This document shows positions 9,303 through 18,565 of a stretch of 64,000 nucleotides of DNA, in pieces. The stretch comes from JABDLO01 sp035327565 (GTDB lineage: Bacteria > Bacteroidota > Bacteroidia > Chitinophagales > Saprospiraceae): contig DAOLDB010000001.1 in assembly GCA_035327565.1 (NCBI GenBank), positions 124,001 to 188,000 of the forward strand. Direction: 5' to 3'. Position numbers and translations under genes: made by a program. Position 1 is the first letter of the stretch. Each line of letters begins with the position of its first letter. The notes beneath the pieces were generated by a model. It was not told where the DNA came from. It saw only the letters and a program-made list of their open reading frames with translations, and did not search any database.

Positions 9303-9365
9303 ACAATTCAAGAGATCGTCACCTGGGAGGATTTCGATAAATCTGAAATAGATATGCAACCTTAG
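9303..9365 (+). pseudogene. Possible remnant of a CsaA/YgjH-like tRNA-binding protein
   Basis: An unstarted frame reads TIQEIVTWEDFDKSEIDMQP and then stops. The stretch VTWEDFDKxEI resembles the opening of CsaA/YgjH tRNA-binding domain proteins (typically ITWEDFxKVxxRVG). It also resembles ITYDEFMKMDIRTA in the metG product of this window. Nothing downstream continues the domain. The evidence is a short similarity from memory, so this is tentative. Confidence 0.25.
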
Positions 9366-9525
9366 TTTATCATTAATGGTCTATAAACTGAAAATGATCA
9401 ATTGAAAATGATGACGGTTCTGAGAATCAACAAACAAAAATTTGTCAAACCCATCATCCATAGCGGCACTAACTTCCATACTGCTCTGGCTACCATGATA
9501 TAAAATAATGTAGAAACGCATTCAT

Positions 9526-10560
9526 ATGATTTCATTAAGACATCTATTCACATTATTGAAAACTTTGATCCTGCCTATGATTCTTGTCAATGACTTAAAC
9601 TCACAACCGTATCAGGTGGGGCAGAAAACGTATGAGTGGTACGATACCCAACGCTCCCGGCCAATAAAAACTGAAATATGGTATCCTACACAAGACATCG
9701 ATGAAAAAGGAGAAAGAAATACTATTTTACCATTTGTTTTGAGTCCTACCATCAGAAATGCGACATTATTGAAATATCGCTCTCCTTTGGTCATACTATC
9801 ACATGGTACCGGTAGTAACCGGTTTGGATTGGCATGGTTGGCTATAGCATTGGCAAAACAAGGATTTATTGTTGCAGCGCCTGACCATTTTGGCAATACT
9901 TTCGATAATAAAATTCCGGATTACTTTGTCCGTCATTGGGAGCGTCCCCTTGATACACGCTTTGTATTGGACAACATCCTGAAAGATGATGAGATTAGCC
10001 AATGGATCGATATCAACCGAATCGGTGCAGGTGGATTTTCTTTAGGAGGATATACAGCATTAGCCTTAGCTGGAGTTGAGGTGAATTGTGAACTACTCCG
10101 ACAAAATGCTATAAACAGGAAATTTCGAAAAGAAATGATTGTGCCCGAACTGGGAGATCTTCAGAAATTAATTCAAAAGATAGATTGTAATGAAGTCATT
10201 TCACAACTCAAGGATGGCCGAATCAAAGCTGTCGTGGCTATGGCACCGGCATTAGGTATGGCTTTCGACAATCAGAAACAAATGCGGACAGTCGACATTC
10301 CGGTTTTGATTATTGGAATAAAAAGCGATGTGATTACTCCGGTTGCGACGAATGCCCTCCATTATCATTCACTCATCCTGCATTCCAAATACATTGAAAT
10401 CCCTGGAAAAGCAGGGCATTATGTGATGCTAAACGAGGCAAAGGGTGATTTGAAAAAAGAGGCTAAAAGGTATTATACGGATAATACTACTATTGACCGA
10501 CAGGAAGTCCATCTCATGGTAATTGAACAGGTTATTGAGTTTTTTAAAAACATTTTTTAA
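9526..10560 (+). CDS. Secreted dienelactone/PAF-acetylhydrolase-like alpha/beta hydrolase
   Basis: The 344-residue protein has an N-terminal hydrophobic signal (LFTLLKTLILPMILV). The alpha/beta hydrolase fold shows the oxyanion region LVILSHGTGSNRFG (88-101) and the nucleophile elbow GGFSLGGY with Ser172. A probable acid is near IKSDVITPVA, and a histidine occurs in GKAGHYVML. The opening VGQKTYEWYDTQRSRPIKTE is typical of predicted dienelactone hydrolases and bacterial PAF-AH-like lipases. It probably cleaves esters in the periplasm, but the substrate is unknown. The next gene starts 4 nt after its stop, so the two are likely co-expressed. Confidence 0.8.
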   Translation: MISLRHLFTLLKTLILPMILVNDLNSQPYQVGQKTYEWYDTQRSRPIKTEIWYPTQDIDEKGERNTILPFVLSPTIRNATLLKYRSPLVILSHGTGSNRFGLAWLAIALAKQGFIVAAPDHFGNTFDNKIPDYFVRHWERPLDTRFVLDNILKDDEISQWIDINRIGAGGFSLGGYTALALAGVEVNCELLRQNAINRKFRKEMIVPELGDLQKLIQKIDCNEVISQLKDGRIKAVVAMAPALGMAFDNQKQMRTVDIPVLIIGIKSDVITPVATNALHYHSLILHSKYIEIPGKAGHYVMLNEAKGDLKKEAKRYYTDNTTIDRQEVHLMVIEQVIEFFKNIF

Positions 10561-10564
10561 TTAG

Positions 10565-12094
10565 ATGATATCCTGCTTTCCGGTATTATTTTTAAAAAAG
10601 GAAGTAATGTTTCTCTTCCTGATCAGTGCATTGACAACTACATGTACAAAACCTTCTAATATGCACATGGAAGAGAATACCCGCTTTTCGGAAGAGTTGA
10701 TTCAACTCAAAGAATACTTCCAAATTCCCGGCATGTCTATTATCATTACAAAGGGGAATGAAATAGTATATGAGGATTACCTGGGATTTGCCGACTTATC
10801 CGCCCAAATTCCGGTTGACTCATCTACTGCCTTTCCTATGGCCTCATTAACCAAAATATTTACCGGTATTCTCATGATGCAAGCCGTAGAAAACAAAAAA
10901 TTTAGATGGGATGACCCAATGAACAAGTATGTTCAAAATCTGAAAATTCCCGACTCAATCAAAATCGAGCATGTCCTGTCTCATACTTCTCAAGGGAAGG
11001 TAGGTCAACATTTTTACTACAGCGGCCGGTTTGGTTTATTAACGAATGTATTGGAAGAAGCATACCAAACCACTTTTCAAAATCTTGTGCAACAATACAT
11101 CATTGAGCCTCTTGGGCTCATGGACACCTATTTGTTACGGGATTCTTTCCAACTTACATCTGAAGGCAGAGTATTGGCAATGCCCTACTTCTATGAAGGA
11201 GAGTCAAAAGACGGGATAATTGATTACGGCTATTCTGCTTCAAGCGGCATAGTTTCTACTATAAGGGACCTGGCAAAGTTCAATGGAGCATTGGACGCAA
11301 ATACACTAATCCCTGAAGGTTCCAAACGACGAATGTTCTCCCCGTATAAAGACGGCCTGCCTTATGGACTGGGAATGTTTTCACAAAATTTTCTACAACA
11401 TGACCTGATTTGGGGGTACGGGCAATACGATTGCTATTCAAGCTTATTCCTCAAAGTCCCGGACAAAGACCTTACCCTGATCATTGCCGCCAATAATAAC
11501 CTGGTGAGCAATCCGGCCCGACTGATTTATGGAGATGTGACTTATTCGCTGTTTGCCCTGAGTTTTCTTAAAAACTACGTCCTGGATTTAGCTGATAAAC
11601 CGCTTTTAGAAGATTCCGGATCCTCCATCAATTTGGACAACAGAATAACTGAAGCCCATTCTGAATTTTACCGCAAAAAACTATTGGCTCAAGCTATTGC
11701 AGAAAGTTTCCTGGCACAATATGATTCTACACATATAGAAATGGGCATCACTTTGTTGAAACAGGTATTTACATTATATCCGGTGTATGAAAGTTATGCC
11801 GATTTAAACCTATTGCACACTCTTAGTTTTCTAAAAACTATTACTTCAATGAAAAAGCAACAGCCGTTTACACAATTTGATAGTGCACTGGAAAAAATTG
11901 CATTACAACTTCTGGCCAACGATGGCGACAACCCTTATGCTAACTATTATCTGGCCAATTTTTATATCGATTCTGGATATGATGCATTGGCATTTGAGCT
12001 TTTTCAAAAAATAATCGAGGCCAAAAACTATTCCAGAAACTGGTACACTTTGGAGGCGGAGAACTGGGTCAAAAAATATTTACAAATGAAATAG
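10565..12094 (+). CDS. Class C beta-lactamase-like serine hydrolase with TPR-like tail
   Basis: The 509-codon frame has the penicillin-binding fold motif SLTK (Ser94-Lys97) after PMASLTKIF, and a downstream YGYSASSGIVSTIRDLAKF region. The usual YxN motif appears as Tyr152-Ser153-Gly154, so the Asn is replaced. The true start may be ATG 10607, which would give MFLFLISALTTTC, a short exported or possibly lipidated N-terminus. Residues about 380-509 look helical and TPR-like (YANYYLANFYIDSGYDALAFELF). Relatives are esterases, D-amino peptidases or beta-lactamases, and antibiotic resistance should not be assumed. It lies 4 nt after the alpha/beta hydrolase gene. Confidence 0.8.
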   Translation: MISCFPVLFLKKEVMFLFLISALTTTCTKPSNMHMEENTRFSEELIQLKEYFQIPGMSIIITKGNEIVYEDYLGFADLSAQIPVDSSTAFPMASLTKIFTGILMMQAVENKKFRWDDPMNKYVQNLKIPDSIKIEHVLSHTSQGKVGQHFYYSGRFGLLTNVLEEAYQTTFQNLVQQYIIEPLGLMDTYLLRDSFQLTSEGRVLAMPYFYEGESKDGIIDYGYSASSGIVSTIRDLAKFNGALDANTLIPEGSKRRMFSPYKDGLPYGLGMFSQNFLQHDLIWGYGQYDCYSSLFLKVPDKDLTLIIAANNNLVSNPARLIYGDVTYSLFALSFLKNYVLDLADKPLLEDSGSSINLDNRITEAHSEFYRKKLLAQAIAESFLAQYDSTHIEMGITLLKQVFTLYPVYESYADLNLLHTLSFLKTITSMKKQQPFTQFDSALEKIALQLLANDGDNPYANYYLANFYIDSGYDALAFELFQKIIEAKNYSRNWYTLEAENWVKKYLQMK

Positions 12095-12739
12095 AGCATG
12101 ATAGATTTATCACCCAAAGGCATGAATAATTGTTATACGAGATTCCATCTGACCGCTAAAAACAAAATTTATACAGATGAAATAAAGGATTAGCAGCATT
12201 TTTTTAATTACACTTATCCATTAGATATTAACTTTTCTCCTACTATGAAATCCGGTTTGCACAGATTTCAATCCAATAATATTTTTATAAAATGCGAAAT
12301 TAATATGATGCATCCCCTTCTTCATGAAATTATTTCGACAGTCATTCAGACTGGGCTTCTTGCAGCTATTCCTTATGGCCTGTTTAATCCGGAAATAAAA
12401 TGGCTTTGCTGAAAACATTAGGCTGTATACACCCTCAGGAAAATCGCTGATTTATTCATAATTAGTTGCCGGACTCGTAATTGCTACAAAGGGGATAATT
12501 TTTCCAGGTATTAATTTATGCATTTAGAATCTTTCTGCATCCGTTCAATGTGGGTATAAAATTTTGTTGTTGATTGTATTGCTTCCCGATGAAGTTTCCA
12601 TAATTTTTTTTGATATGTAAAATCCTCTGTCATAAGAATGAATCAGGCTCGTTTATAATTAGAGTATTTTAACAGATGAATCCTATTAATATATACACTT
12701 TGAATAGGTATACTCAAAAAGTCATTTAAAATTCAACAT
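12095..12739. other. Gene-free stretch with weak coding-like fragments
   Basis: No intact gene is evident in these 645 nt. Two short frames look protein-like. One at about 12311-12410 begins MHPLLHEIISTVIQTGLLAA. The other at about 12460-12526 reads LVAGLVIATKGIIFPGINLC. Both are hydrophobic and interrupted, suggesting remains of a small membrane protein gene. No terminator or RNA was recognised. Confidence 0.3.
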
Positions 12740-13306
12740 GTGAAGAATCTCATAGAGCCGTATAAAAATGAATGGAAATTTGAATTTGAAAGCCTGAAAA
12801 GTATCTTTAACAAGGAATTTGAAGAATATAATATCAGTATTGAACATGTAGGAAGTACTGCAATTCCTGATCTATATTCCAAACCGATAATAGATATAGA
12901 CATTATCATTGAAGATAAAACCATCTTTGACAAAATATCAGAGAAACTTGAAAAACTTGGATACGAAACCAGAGGTGATCAGGGTATTTCCGGTCGGTTT
13001 GCATTTCGTCAAACTTCATTATCCGCTCCTTATACAAAAATAGCTCGAAAATGGCATAAACATCATCTATATGTATGCTATGCAGACAGTATAGCGCTTA
13101 AAAATCATCTTATATTTCGCAATGCTTTGTTGAAGGACAAGAAACTCACTGAAAAATATTCATTACTCAAAATTACTTTGACAAATGAAAATGGAATTAC
13201 TAAAGAAAATTACACAAAATTAAAGACAGCTTTTATTTTGTCAGTTTTGTCCTCAGAGGGGCTTGACCCAGGTGAATTAGACTTTATCAAAAGTGAAAAC
13301 ATATAA
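12740..13306 (+). CDS. GrpB/UPF0157 nucleotidyltransferase-fold protein
   Basis: The 188-residue protein matches the GrpB family: IEPYKNEWKFEFESLKSIF, then IEHVGSTAIPDLYSKPIIDI with the GS and D-x-D elements of the nucleotidyltransferase fold, and a KWHKHHLYVC segment. The function of the family is not well established, and nucleotidyl transfer to small substrates is inferred from fold. The start is GTG 12740. The overlapping ATG at 12738 runs straight into TGA, so it cannot be the start of this frame. Confidence 0.85.
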   Translation: MKNLIEPYKNEWKFEFESLKSIFNKEFEEYNISIEHVGSTAIPDLYSKPIIDIDIIIEDKTIFDKISEKLEKLGYETRGDQGISGRFAFRQTSLSAPYTKIARKWHKHHLYVCYADSIALKNHLIFRNALLKDKKLTEKYSLLKITLTNENGITKENYTKLKTAFILSVLSSEGLDPGELDFIKSENI

Positions 13307-13335
13307 TTCAATGATTTACTAAATACATATTATTT

Positions 13336-14895
13336 ATGAAAGTCACCACATGGATCATTTTTGTGATATTTGTTTCCAACAACATTTCATTTTGTCAGAC
13401 AGTGAATGACACTCCTGAATTTGTGGTAGTAAAATCCAAAAATGTCAAAATAAACAAGGAAAAGCACCAACTCATCCAAGGCTACATCGAAGTGCCCGAA
13501 AACCGCAACTTACCCTTTTCTAAAAAAATCAAACTCCCTGTAGAGATTTATAAATCTACGAATCCATCCCCGAAAGAACCTGTTTTCAGACTGGCAGGTG
13601 GTCCAGGCGAATCCAATATTCCCAAATATATTTCCAATACTGATTTGCTTAAAAACCACGACTTTGTCTTTGTGGGATACCGGGGTGTTGACGGTTCCAC
13701 ACAGTTGAAATCCAAAGAATTGGCTAAAGCGATGAAAGGTAAAAATCATCAATTGCTGAGTGATGAATCCTTAGATCATATTGAACAAACCGCTGCGAAT
13801 TACCTCCGGGAAATAAAACAAAAAGGTATCGACATCAACGCATATACCATCATGGACGTGATCGAAGACCTGGAGTATGCACGCGAAGCCATCAGATATG
13901 AACACATCAACCTGCTCAGCGGTAGTTTTGGTACCCGAATTGCCTTGCTATACAGCTATAAACACCCTGAAAAGATCCATAGAATCGTGATGAATGGTGC
14001 CAATCCTCCTGGGCATTTTTTATGGTATCCTGATAAAACTGAGGAAATTCTCAATCAATGGGAAATCTTATACATTGCTGAAGGTATAGGCTCCATTAAG
14101 GATGCAATGAAAAAGGCATATGATCAAATGCCGGAAAAATGGGGGATTTTTACACTCGATAAGGACAAAGTAAAGTCCGGGACCTTTGTTTTTCTTTTTT
14201 CAACCCAAATGGCGGTCATGGCTTTTGATGCATATATCAGGGCGGCCCAAAAGAATGACTATAGCGGTTTGTACATGATTCAGGAAGCTTATAACCTTTT
14301 TGTTCCCCGAAACACCTGGGGCGACATGTTTCAAAAAGGCTTCAGTGCCGATTTCAATCCTGACATTAATTATCGCCAATATTTGCGATCTTTTGATGAG
14401 TCAACTTTATTGGGAGCCAACTACGCACTTTTACTTTGGGGAAGTGCAGGTACATGGTCCGGTAAATCAATACCTGAATCGTTTAAACTTCTACAACCGT
14501 CCCATACCGAGACATTAATATTAAGTGGAGATCTTGATGTATCCACCCCGGCAGATTTTGCTACACAAAAACTATTGCCTTCTATGCCCTTTGCCCAACA
14601 AAAAGTTTTTCGTAATATGTCGCATTTGGATGTAGCTAATATACAGCCATTAAGCTACCAGGCCATCATCAATGAATTTTTTCTTACCGGTCATGCGAAT
14701 TTTTCCGCATTCAAGGAAGCAACCATTAATTTCAAACCAAAATACAGACTTTACCATATTGCCAAAGGAATATTCCTGGTCATGGCTTTGATTTCTATTG
14801 TATTTTTATATTTTCTAGTGATTTTTTTACGAAAAGTATACCAGAGATATAAATCAAAAGGATATGTCACACGGAGATTGGAAAGATATGTTTAG
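13336..14895 (+). CDS. S33-like alpha/beta hydrolase with C-terminal membrane segment
   Basis: The 519-residue protein has a signal peptide (IIFVIFVSNNISFCQ). S33/proline-iminopeptidase-like elements follow: LAGGPGESN (87-94, oxyanion loop), VGYRGVDGST, nucleophile GSFGT with Ser197, the acid region LSGDLDVSTP, and the histidine in FRNMSHLDV. Relatives release N-terminal residues from peptides or hydrolyse esters. Unusually, a strong transmembrane helix (IFLVMALISIVFLYFLVIFL) and a basic tail lie at about residues 472-519. The catalytic domain would sit in the periplasm with its C-terminus in the cytoplasm. The tail overlaps the start of the next gene by 32 nt. Confidence 0.8.
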   Translation: MKVTTWIIFVIFVSNNISFCQTVNDTPEFVVVKSKNVKINKEKHQLIQGYIEVPENRNLPFSKKIKLPVEIYKSTNPSPKEPVFRLAGGPGESNIPKYISNTDLLKNHDFVFVGYRGVDGSTQLKSKELAKAMKGKNHQLLSDESLDHIEQTAANYLREIKQKGIDINAYTIMDVIEDLEYAREAIRYEHINLLSGSFGTRIALLYSYKHPEKIHRIVMNGANPPGHFLWYPDKTEEILNQWEILYIAEGIGSIKDAMKKAYDQMPEKWGIFTLDKDKVKSGTFVFLFSTQMAVMAFDAYIRAAQKNDYSGLYMIQEAYNLFVPRNTWGDMFQKGFSADFNPDINYRQYLRSFDESTLLGANYALLLWGSAGTWSGKSIPESFKLLQPSHTETLILSGDLDVSTPADFATQKLLPSMPFAQQKVFRNMSHLDVANIQPLSYQAIINEFFLTGHANFSAFKEATINFKPKYRLYHIAKGIFLVMALISIVFLYFLVIFLRKVYQRYKSKGYVTRRLERYV

Positions 14896-16120
14896 AGGGA
14901 TTCAGAATAATGATATCCTATTGGTTAAATATTACATCCGGTTGAACATGGATCTCAATTACCAACACCCTGAAATCATGACAAGTCCTTTGATAGAAGC
15001 CATTCGTTGTGGGCACTCTGATATGGTCAGGTTGCTCCTGGAACATGGTGCTTCAACGCAAATCAAGGAAATGGGAACCCTGAAAAGTCCATTGACCATA
15101 GCCAAAGAAGGAGGTAATAAAGACATTGTCCCTTTGCTTTTGAACCATCAGGAACCGGTAATTGACACGAAAGATAAAATCAATCTTCCCGCCAAAATGA
15201 ATGCAATCCTATGTACTCATTATGGCCCTCCTGAAGTATTACAAATCAGAAAAGTTATCACACCGGCTCCATCACAGAATGAAATTTTGGTAAAAATTAT
15301 AGCAACCTCAGTGAATTCTGCTGATGTAAGGGTCAGAGGACTTGCGGTGGATGGATTCATGAAAATCATAATGAAAATTGTATTGGGTTTTAATAAACCA
15401 CGAAAACCCATACTAGGAACCGTCTATTCCGGTATTGTTGTAAAAAAAGGTAAAAATGTGTCCGATTTCAACATAGGTGATGAAGTATTTGGTATGACAG
15501 GATTTAAATTTGCCACTTACGCAGAATACCTTACGGTGAGTACCAAAAGTACTGTCACCCATAAGCCTGTCAATGCAAGTTTTGAAGAAGCTGCCGCCTT
15601 GCCATTCGGTGGTCAAACTGCCATCTACTTTTTGGAAAAAGCAGGTATACATAGGGCAAAAAACCCTAAAGTACTCATCATCGGTGCAAGCGGAACGGTA
15701 GGCACTGCAGCGTTACAGATTGCCGGAATTTATCATGCTGAAATCACTGCTGTTTGTAGTACAGCGGGAGTAGAACTGGCAAAAAAATTGGGTGCAACCT
15801 ATATCATTCCTTACGATAAAGAGGATTTCACCATGAGTGTCGGAGATTTTGATATCATCTTTGATGCTTCAGGCAAAACCACAAAAAAGCAATGTTATAA
15901 ACTATTGAAGAAAGGAGGGGTTTTTAAGACTGTCGGAGGAATGGAAATGGCTGCTGAGAAAAAAAAGCAATTACTACTTTTAAAGGAATGGTTTGAAAAG
16001 TGTATCTATATGGCAATTATTGACAAGACCTTTCCTATGAAAGATGTGATCGAAGCCCACCGATATGCAGAATCAGGAAAGAAAAAAGGTAACATAGTTT
16101 TGAAAATGCAAGATGGATAG
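14864..16120 (+). CDS. Ankyrin-repeat / medium-chain dehydrogenase (quinone oxidoreductase-like) fusion
   Basis: The 418-residue protein has two parts. Residues about 8-100 form ankyrin-type repeats (TSPLIEAIRCGHSDMVRLLL, EHGAS, then SPLTIAKEGGNKDIVPLLL). Residues about 112-418 are a zinc-independent MDR/quinone oxidoreductase: MNAILCTHYGPPEVLQI, GDEVFGMTGF, AAALPFGGQTAIYFLEKAG, the NAD(P) loop IIGASGTVGTAALQIAG, and DIIFDASGK. MDR enzymes reduce quinones or enones with NADPH, and ankyrin repeats bind proteins. The start is ATG 14864, with ATG 14888 also possible. Either overlaps the end of the hydrolase gene, implying translational coupling. I know of no standard family with this order. Confidence 0.8.
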   Translation: MSHGDWKDMFRGIQNNDILLVKYYIRLNMDLNYQHPEIMTSPLIEAIRCGHSDMVRLLLEHGASTQIKEMGTLKSPLTIAKEGGNKDIVPLLLNHQEPVIDTKDKINLPAKMNAILCTHYGPPEVLQIRKVITPAPSQNEILVKIIATSVNSADVRVRGLAVDGFMKIIMKIVLGFNKPRKPILGTVYSGIVVKKGKNVSDFNIGDEVFGMTGFKFATYAEYLTVSTKSTVTHKPVNASFEEAAALPFGGQTAIYFLEKAGIHRAKNPKVLIIGASGTVGTAALQIAGIYHAEITAVCSTAGVELAKKLGATYIIPYDKEDFTMSVGDFDIIFDASGKTTKKQCYKLLKKGGVFKTVGGMEMAAEKKKQLLLLKEWFEKCIYMAIIDKTFPMKDVIEAHRYAESGKKKGNIVLKMQDG

Positions 16121-16300
16121 GGGAAAAGTTTTCCATAAGAACAATTTGAAAAACTTCCGATGAACCGGGAGCACCGTGAATAAAAGACATAAATAAAATT
16201 CCCTTTAAATTGTGAGATTTAGTAATTATTTTCTCTTCTTTAATCACCTTTTTCGATACATAAAGTTATTTATATTTCCAACACTATTTTATATACACAT

Positions 16301-17320
16301 TTGAAGAAGTATTTTTCCCCAATGCACACATTCCGTACAGAAATAAGTATCCCACCATTACCTGAAAAGATAAACCGGGAGCACAAGCTATTGATGACAG
16401 GTTCATGCTTTTCCGATCAAATGGGAGCCAGACTCATGGATCGGAAAATAGATTGTATATCTAATCCATTGGGTAATTCCTATAATCCGGTCTCTATCGC
16501 AAAACACATTGTTGAATACGGGTGGAACAATAAACTTATAAAACCCGTGGAAATCCAGGAATGGCAGGAAATATTTAGTCATGCTGATTTTCATGGAAGC
16601 AACAACCAATTGTCAGCAGAAAAATATATTGATTTCCTCAATCATAAGCTTTCAGGTTTTCGCCGATTCCTTTCGGATACTCATTGGCTCATCATTACAT
16701 TGGGTACTTCATGGGTATATACCCAAAAATCTTCAGGTTTTGTGGTCAATAACTGCCACAAGATTCCAAACGTCAATTTTGATAAAAAGTTATTGTCCAC
16801 TCATGAAGTACTTGATACCCTTTCTTACTGTATTGATGAAAGCCGAAGAGTAAAACCCGATATTCAATTTCTCTTCACAGTAAGTCCTGTACGACATCTC
16901 AAAGACGGAATGATTTCCAATTCCAGGAGTAAAGCAATACTTCTTGATGCTGTCCACCACCTGACATCCAAATATGAAAGGGTTTATTACTTTCCGGCTT
17001 ATGAAATCATGCTGGATGATTTGAGAGATTATCGATTTTACAAAGAGGATATGATTCATCCGAACGAACTTGCCGTTAAAATCATTTGGGATAAATTTAT
17101 TTCCACCTGTTTTGACCATGAAAGCTTAGAATATTTCATGGAAATTGAAAAAATATTAATAGCATACCGGCATCGGCCAATGTTGTCCGGAAGTAATTCA
17201 TATCTTTCCTTTTGCCACAACCAGATCAATGCCATTTATAAATTTCAGGAAAAATTTGGAAACATTCCTTTTGATAAAGAGCTTCAGTATTACCAATCAT
17301 TACCTGATCCTGAATCCTAA
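16301..17320 (+). CDS. GSCFA-domain protein
   Basis: The protein has the family signature near its N-terminus, MTGSCFSDQMGARL, followed by NPLGNSYNP and later ITLGTSWVY and FTVSPVRHLKDG. The Gly-Ser and the late D-x-x-H-P (DMIHPNELA) recall SGNH hydrolase catalytic positions, so a hydrolase or acyl-ester role is plausible though untested. The start may be ATG 16322 (MHTFRTEISIPPLPEKI), which removes seven unusual residues. The 3' end overlaps aroA on the other strand by 21 nt. Confidence 0.85.
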   Translation: MKKYFSPMHTFRTEISIPPLPEKINREHKLLMTGSCFSDQMGARLMDRKIDCISNPLGNSYNPVSIAKHIVEYGWNNKLIKPVEIQEWQEIFSHADFHGSNNQLSAEKYIDFLNHKLSGFRRFLSDTHWLIITLGTSWVYTQKSSGFVVNNCHKIPNVNFDKKLLSTHEVLDTLSYCIDESRRVKPDIQFLFTVSPVRHLKDGMISNSRSKAILLDAVHHLTSKYERVYYFPAYEIMLDDLRDYRFYKEDMIHPNELAVKIIWDKFISTCFDHESLEYFMEIEKILIAYRHRPMLSGSNSYLSFCHNQINAIYKFQEKFGNIPFDKELQYYQSLPDPES

Positions 17321-18565
17321 TGACAACAGATCCTCCCAAAATCCCGGGTACGATTTAGAAACCACGGCGGGATGAACAATCCTTAGAGGAAATTTCACAG
17401 CCAGGGGTGCAAAAGCCATTGCCATGCGATGATCATGGTAAGTTTCTATCTGCACCTCCTCATTATACCGGGCTTTTCCATCCACACTATAATATTCCTG
17501 TTCCCTTTCACAATCAGGCCTTAAAGGTATTTTTGTCAATTGTACCCCTACTTTTACCAGTTCTTTTTGCAGAGCATGGATGCGATCTGTCTCCTTTATT
17601 CGAAGGGTTTGTAGTCCGGTGAATTTACCTCGTACACCCAGACCTCCGCAAAGAACGGCGAAAGTTTGCGCCAGATCGGGTTGATATAAAAAATCATATT
17701 GAAAGAAATCATTCGGTGCTCCTTTCTTTTCGATTGAAATTCCATTCTGTGAATAGGTGGTTTCAATACCAAACTTGCGCATTAATTCTACAACTTTGGA
17801 ATCTCCTTGCATACTTTCAGCATTGAGACCATCAACATATATAAAGGCTTCATCGGCTAGCGCTGCAATGGAATAATAATAGGATGCGGCAGACCAATCG
17901 GCTTCCACTGTAAATGGGATAGATTGATAGGTCCCCTTCTCTATCTTGATGACTGATTCCTCCCAGTGTACACGAATACCAAAATAATGCATGAGCGCCG
18001 AGGTCATGGCAATATAGGGTATGGATACAGGCACACCTTCCATTCTGATTTCCAATCCATGAGATAGTACCGGAGCAATCATCATTAACGCAGAAATATA
18101 TTGCGAACTGATATTTGCAGGCAGGGATAGCCTGGATTTCCACTCCACAGGTGGGGGGCCAATCTGCACCGGAGGAAAACCTTTTTTTTCCAGATACTCA
18201 ATTTGTGCCCCAATGGATCGGAGTGCATCAACCAATGCTTTGATAGGACGCTCTTTCATTCTGAAAGAACCGGTCAATATCTGAGTACCGGGTTGGGTAC
18301 AAAGCCAGGCACATAAAAATCTGTAGGTAGTACCGGCGTGATGTGCATCCAAAACTGTACCATTTTGAACCTGACTAAGCAATTGCATTAACGTTTGTGT
18401 ATCATCGCTGTCGCTGAGGTGTACTATAGGAAATTTTTCATTTGCTAATGCCCGTATAATGAGAACCCTGTTGGAAATGCTTTTGGAGCGGTTGAGAGAA
18501 ATTTCGCCTTCTATTCGTCCTCCAGAATATTCAATAGTTATGCTTTCAGGAATAATTATTGCCAT
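17300..18565 (-). CDS. aroA: 3-phosphoshikimate 1-carboxyvinyltransferase (EPSP synthase)
   Basis: This 421-residue enzyme transfers the enolpyruvyl group of PEP to shikimate-3-phosphate in chorismate synthesis. Visible signatures are NRSKSISNRVLIIRALAN (substrate/phosphate loop, where many orthologues have GSKS), LDAHHAGTTYRFL, LRIKETDRIHAL and YHDHRMAMAFAPLA. Length fits the family. It is the last gene of a tight phoH-osmC-aroA unit: its start overlaps the end of osmC by 10 nt. Its 3' end overlaps the convergent GSCFA gene by 21 nt. Confidence 0.93.
   Translation of the reverse strand: MAIIIPESITIEYSGGRIEGEISLNRSKSISNRVLIIRALANEKFPIVHLSDSDDTQTLMQLLSQVQNGTVLDAHHAGTTYRFLCAWLCTQPGTQILTGSFRMKERPIKALVDALRSIGAQIEYLEKKGFPPVQIGPPPVEWKSRLSLPANISSQYISALMMIAPVLSHGLEIRMEGVPVSIPYIAMTSALMHYFGIRVHWEESVIKIEKGTYQSIPFTVEADWSAASYYYSIAALADEAFIYVDGLNAESMQGDSKVVELMRKFGIETTYSQNGISIEKKGAPNDFFQYDFLYQPDLAQTFAVLCGGLGVRGKFTGLQTLRIKETDRIHALQKELVKVGVQLTKIPLRPDCEREQEYYSVDGKARYNEEVQIETYHDHRMAMAFAPLAVKFPLRIVHPAVVSKSYPGFWEDLLSLGFRIR

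Noticed and set aside
10565..12094. Antibiotic-resistance beta-lactamase
   Set aside because: The altered YxN motif, TPR-like tail and lack of resistance context argue for an esterase/peptidase-like enzyme.
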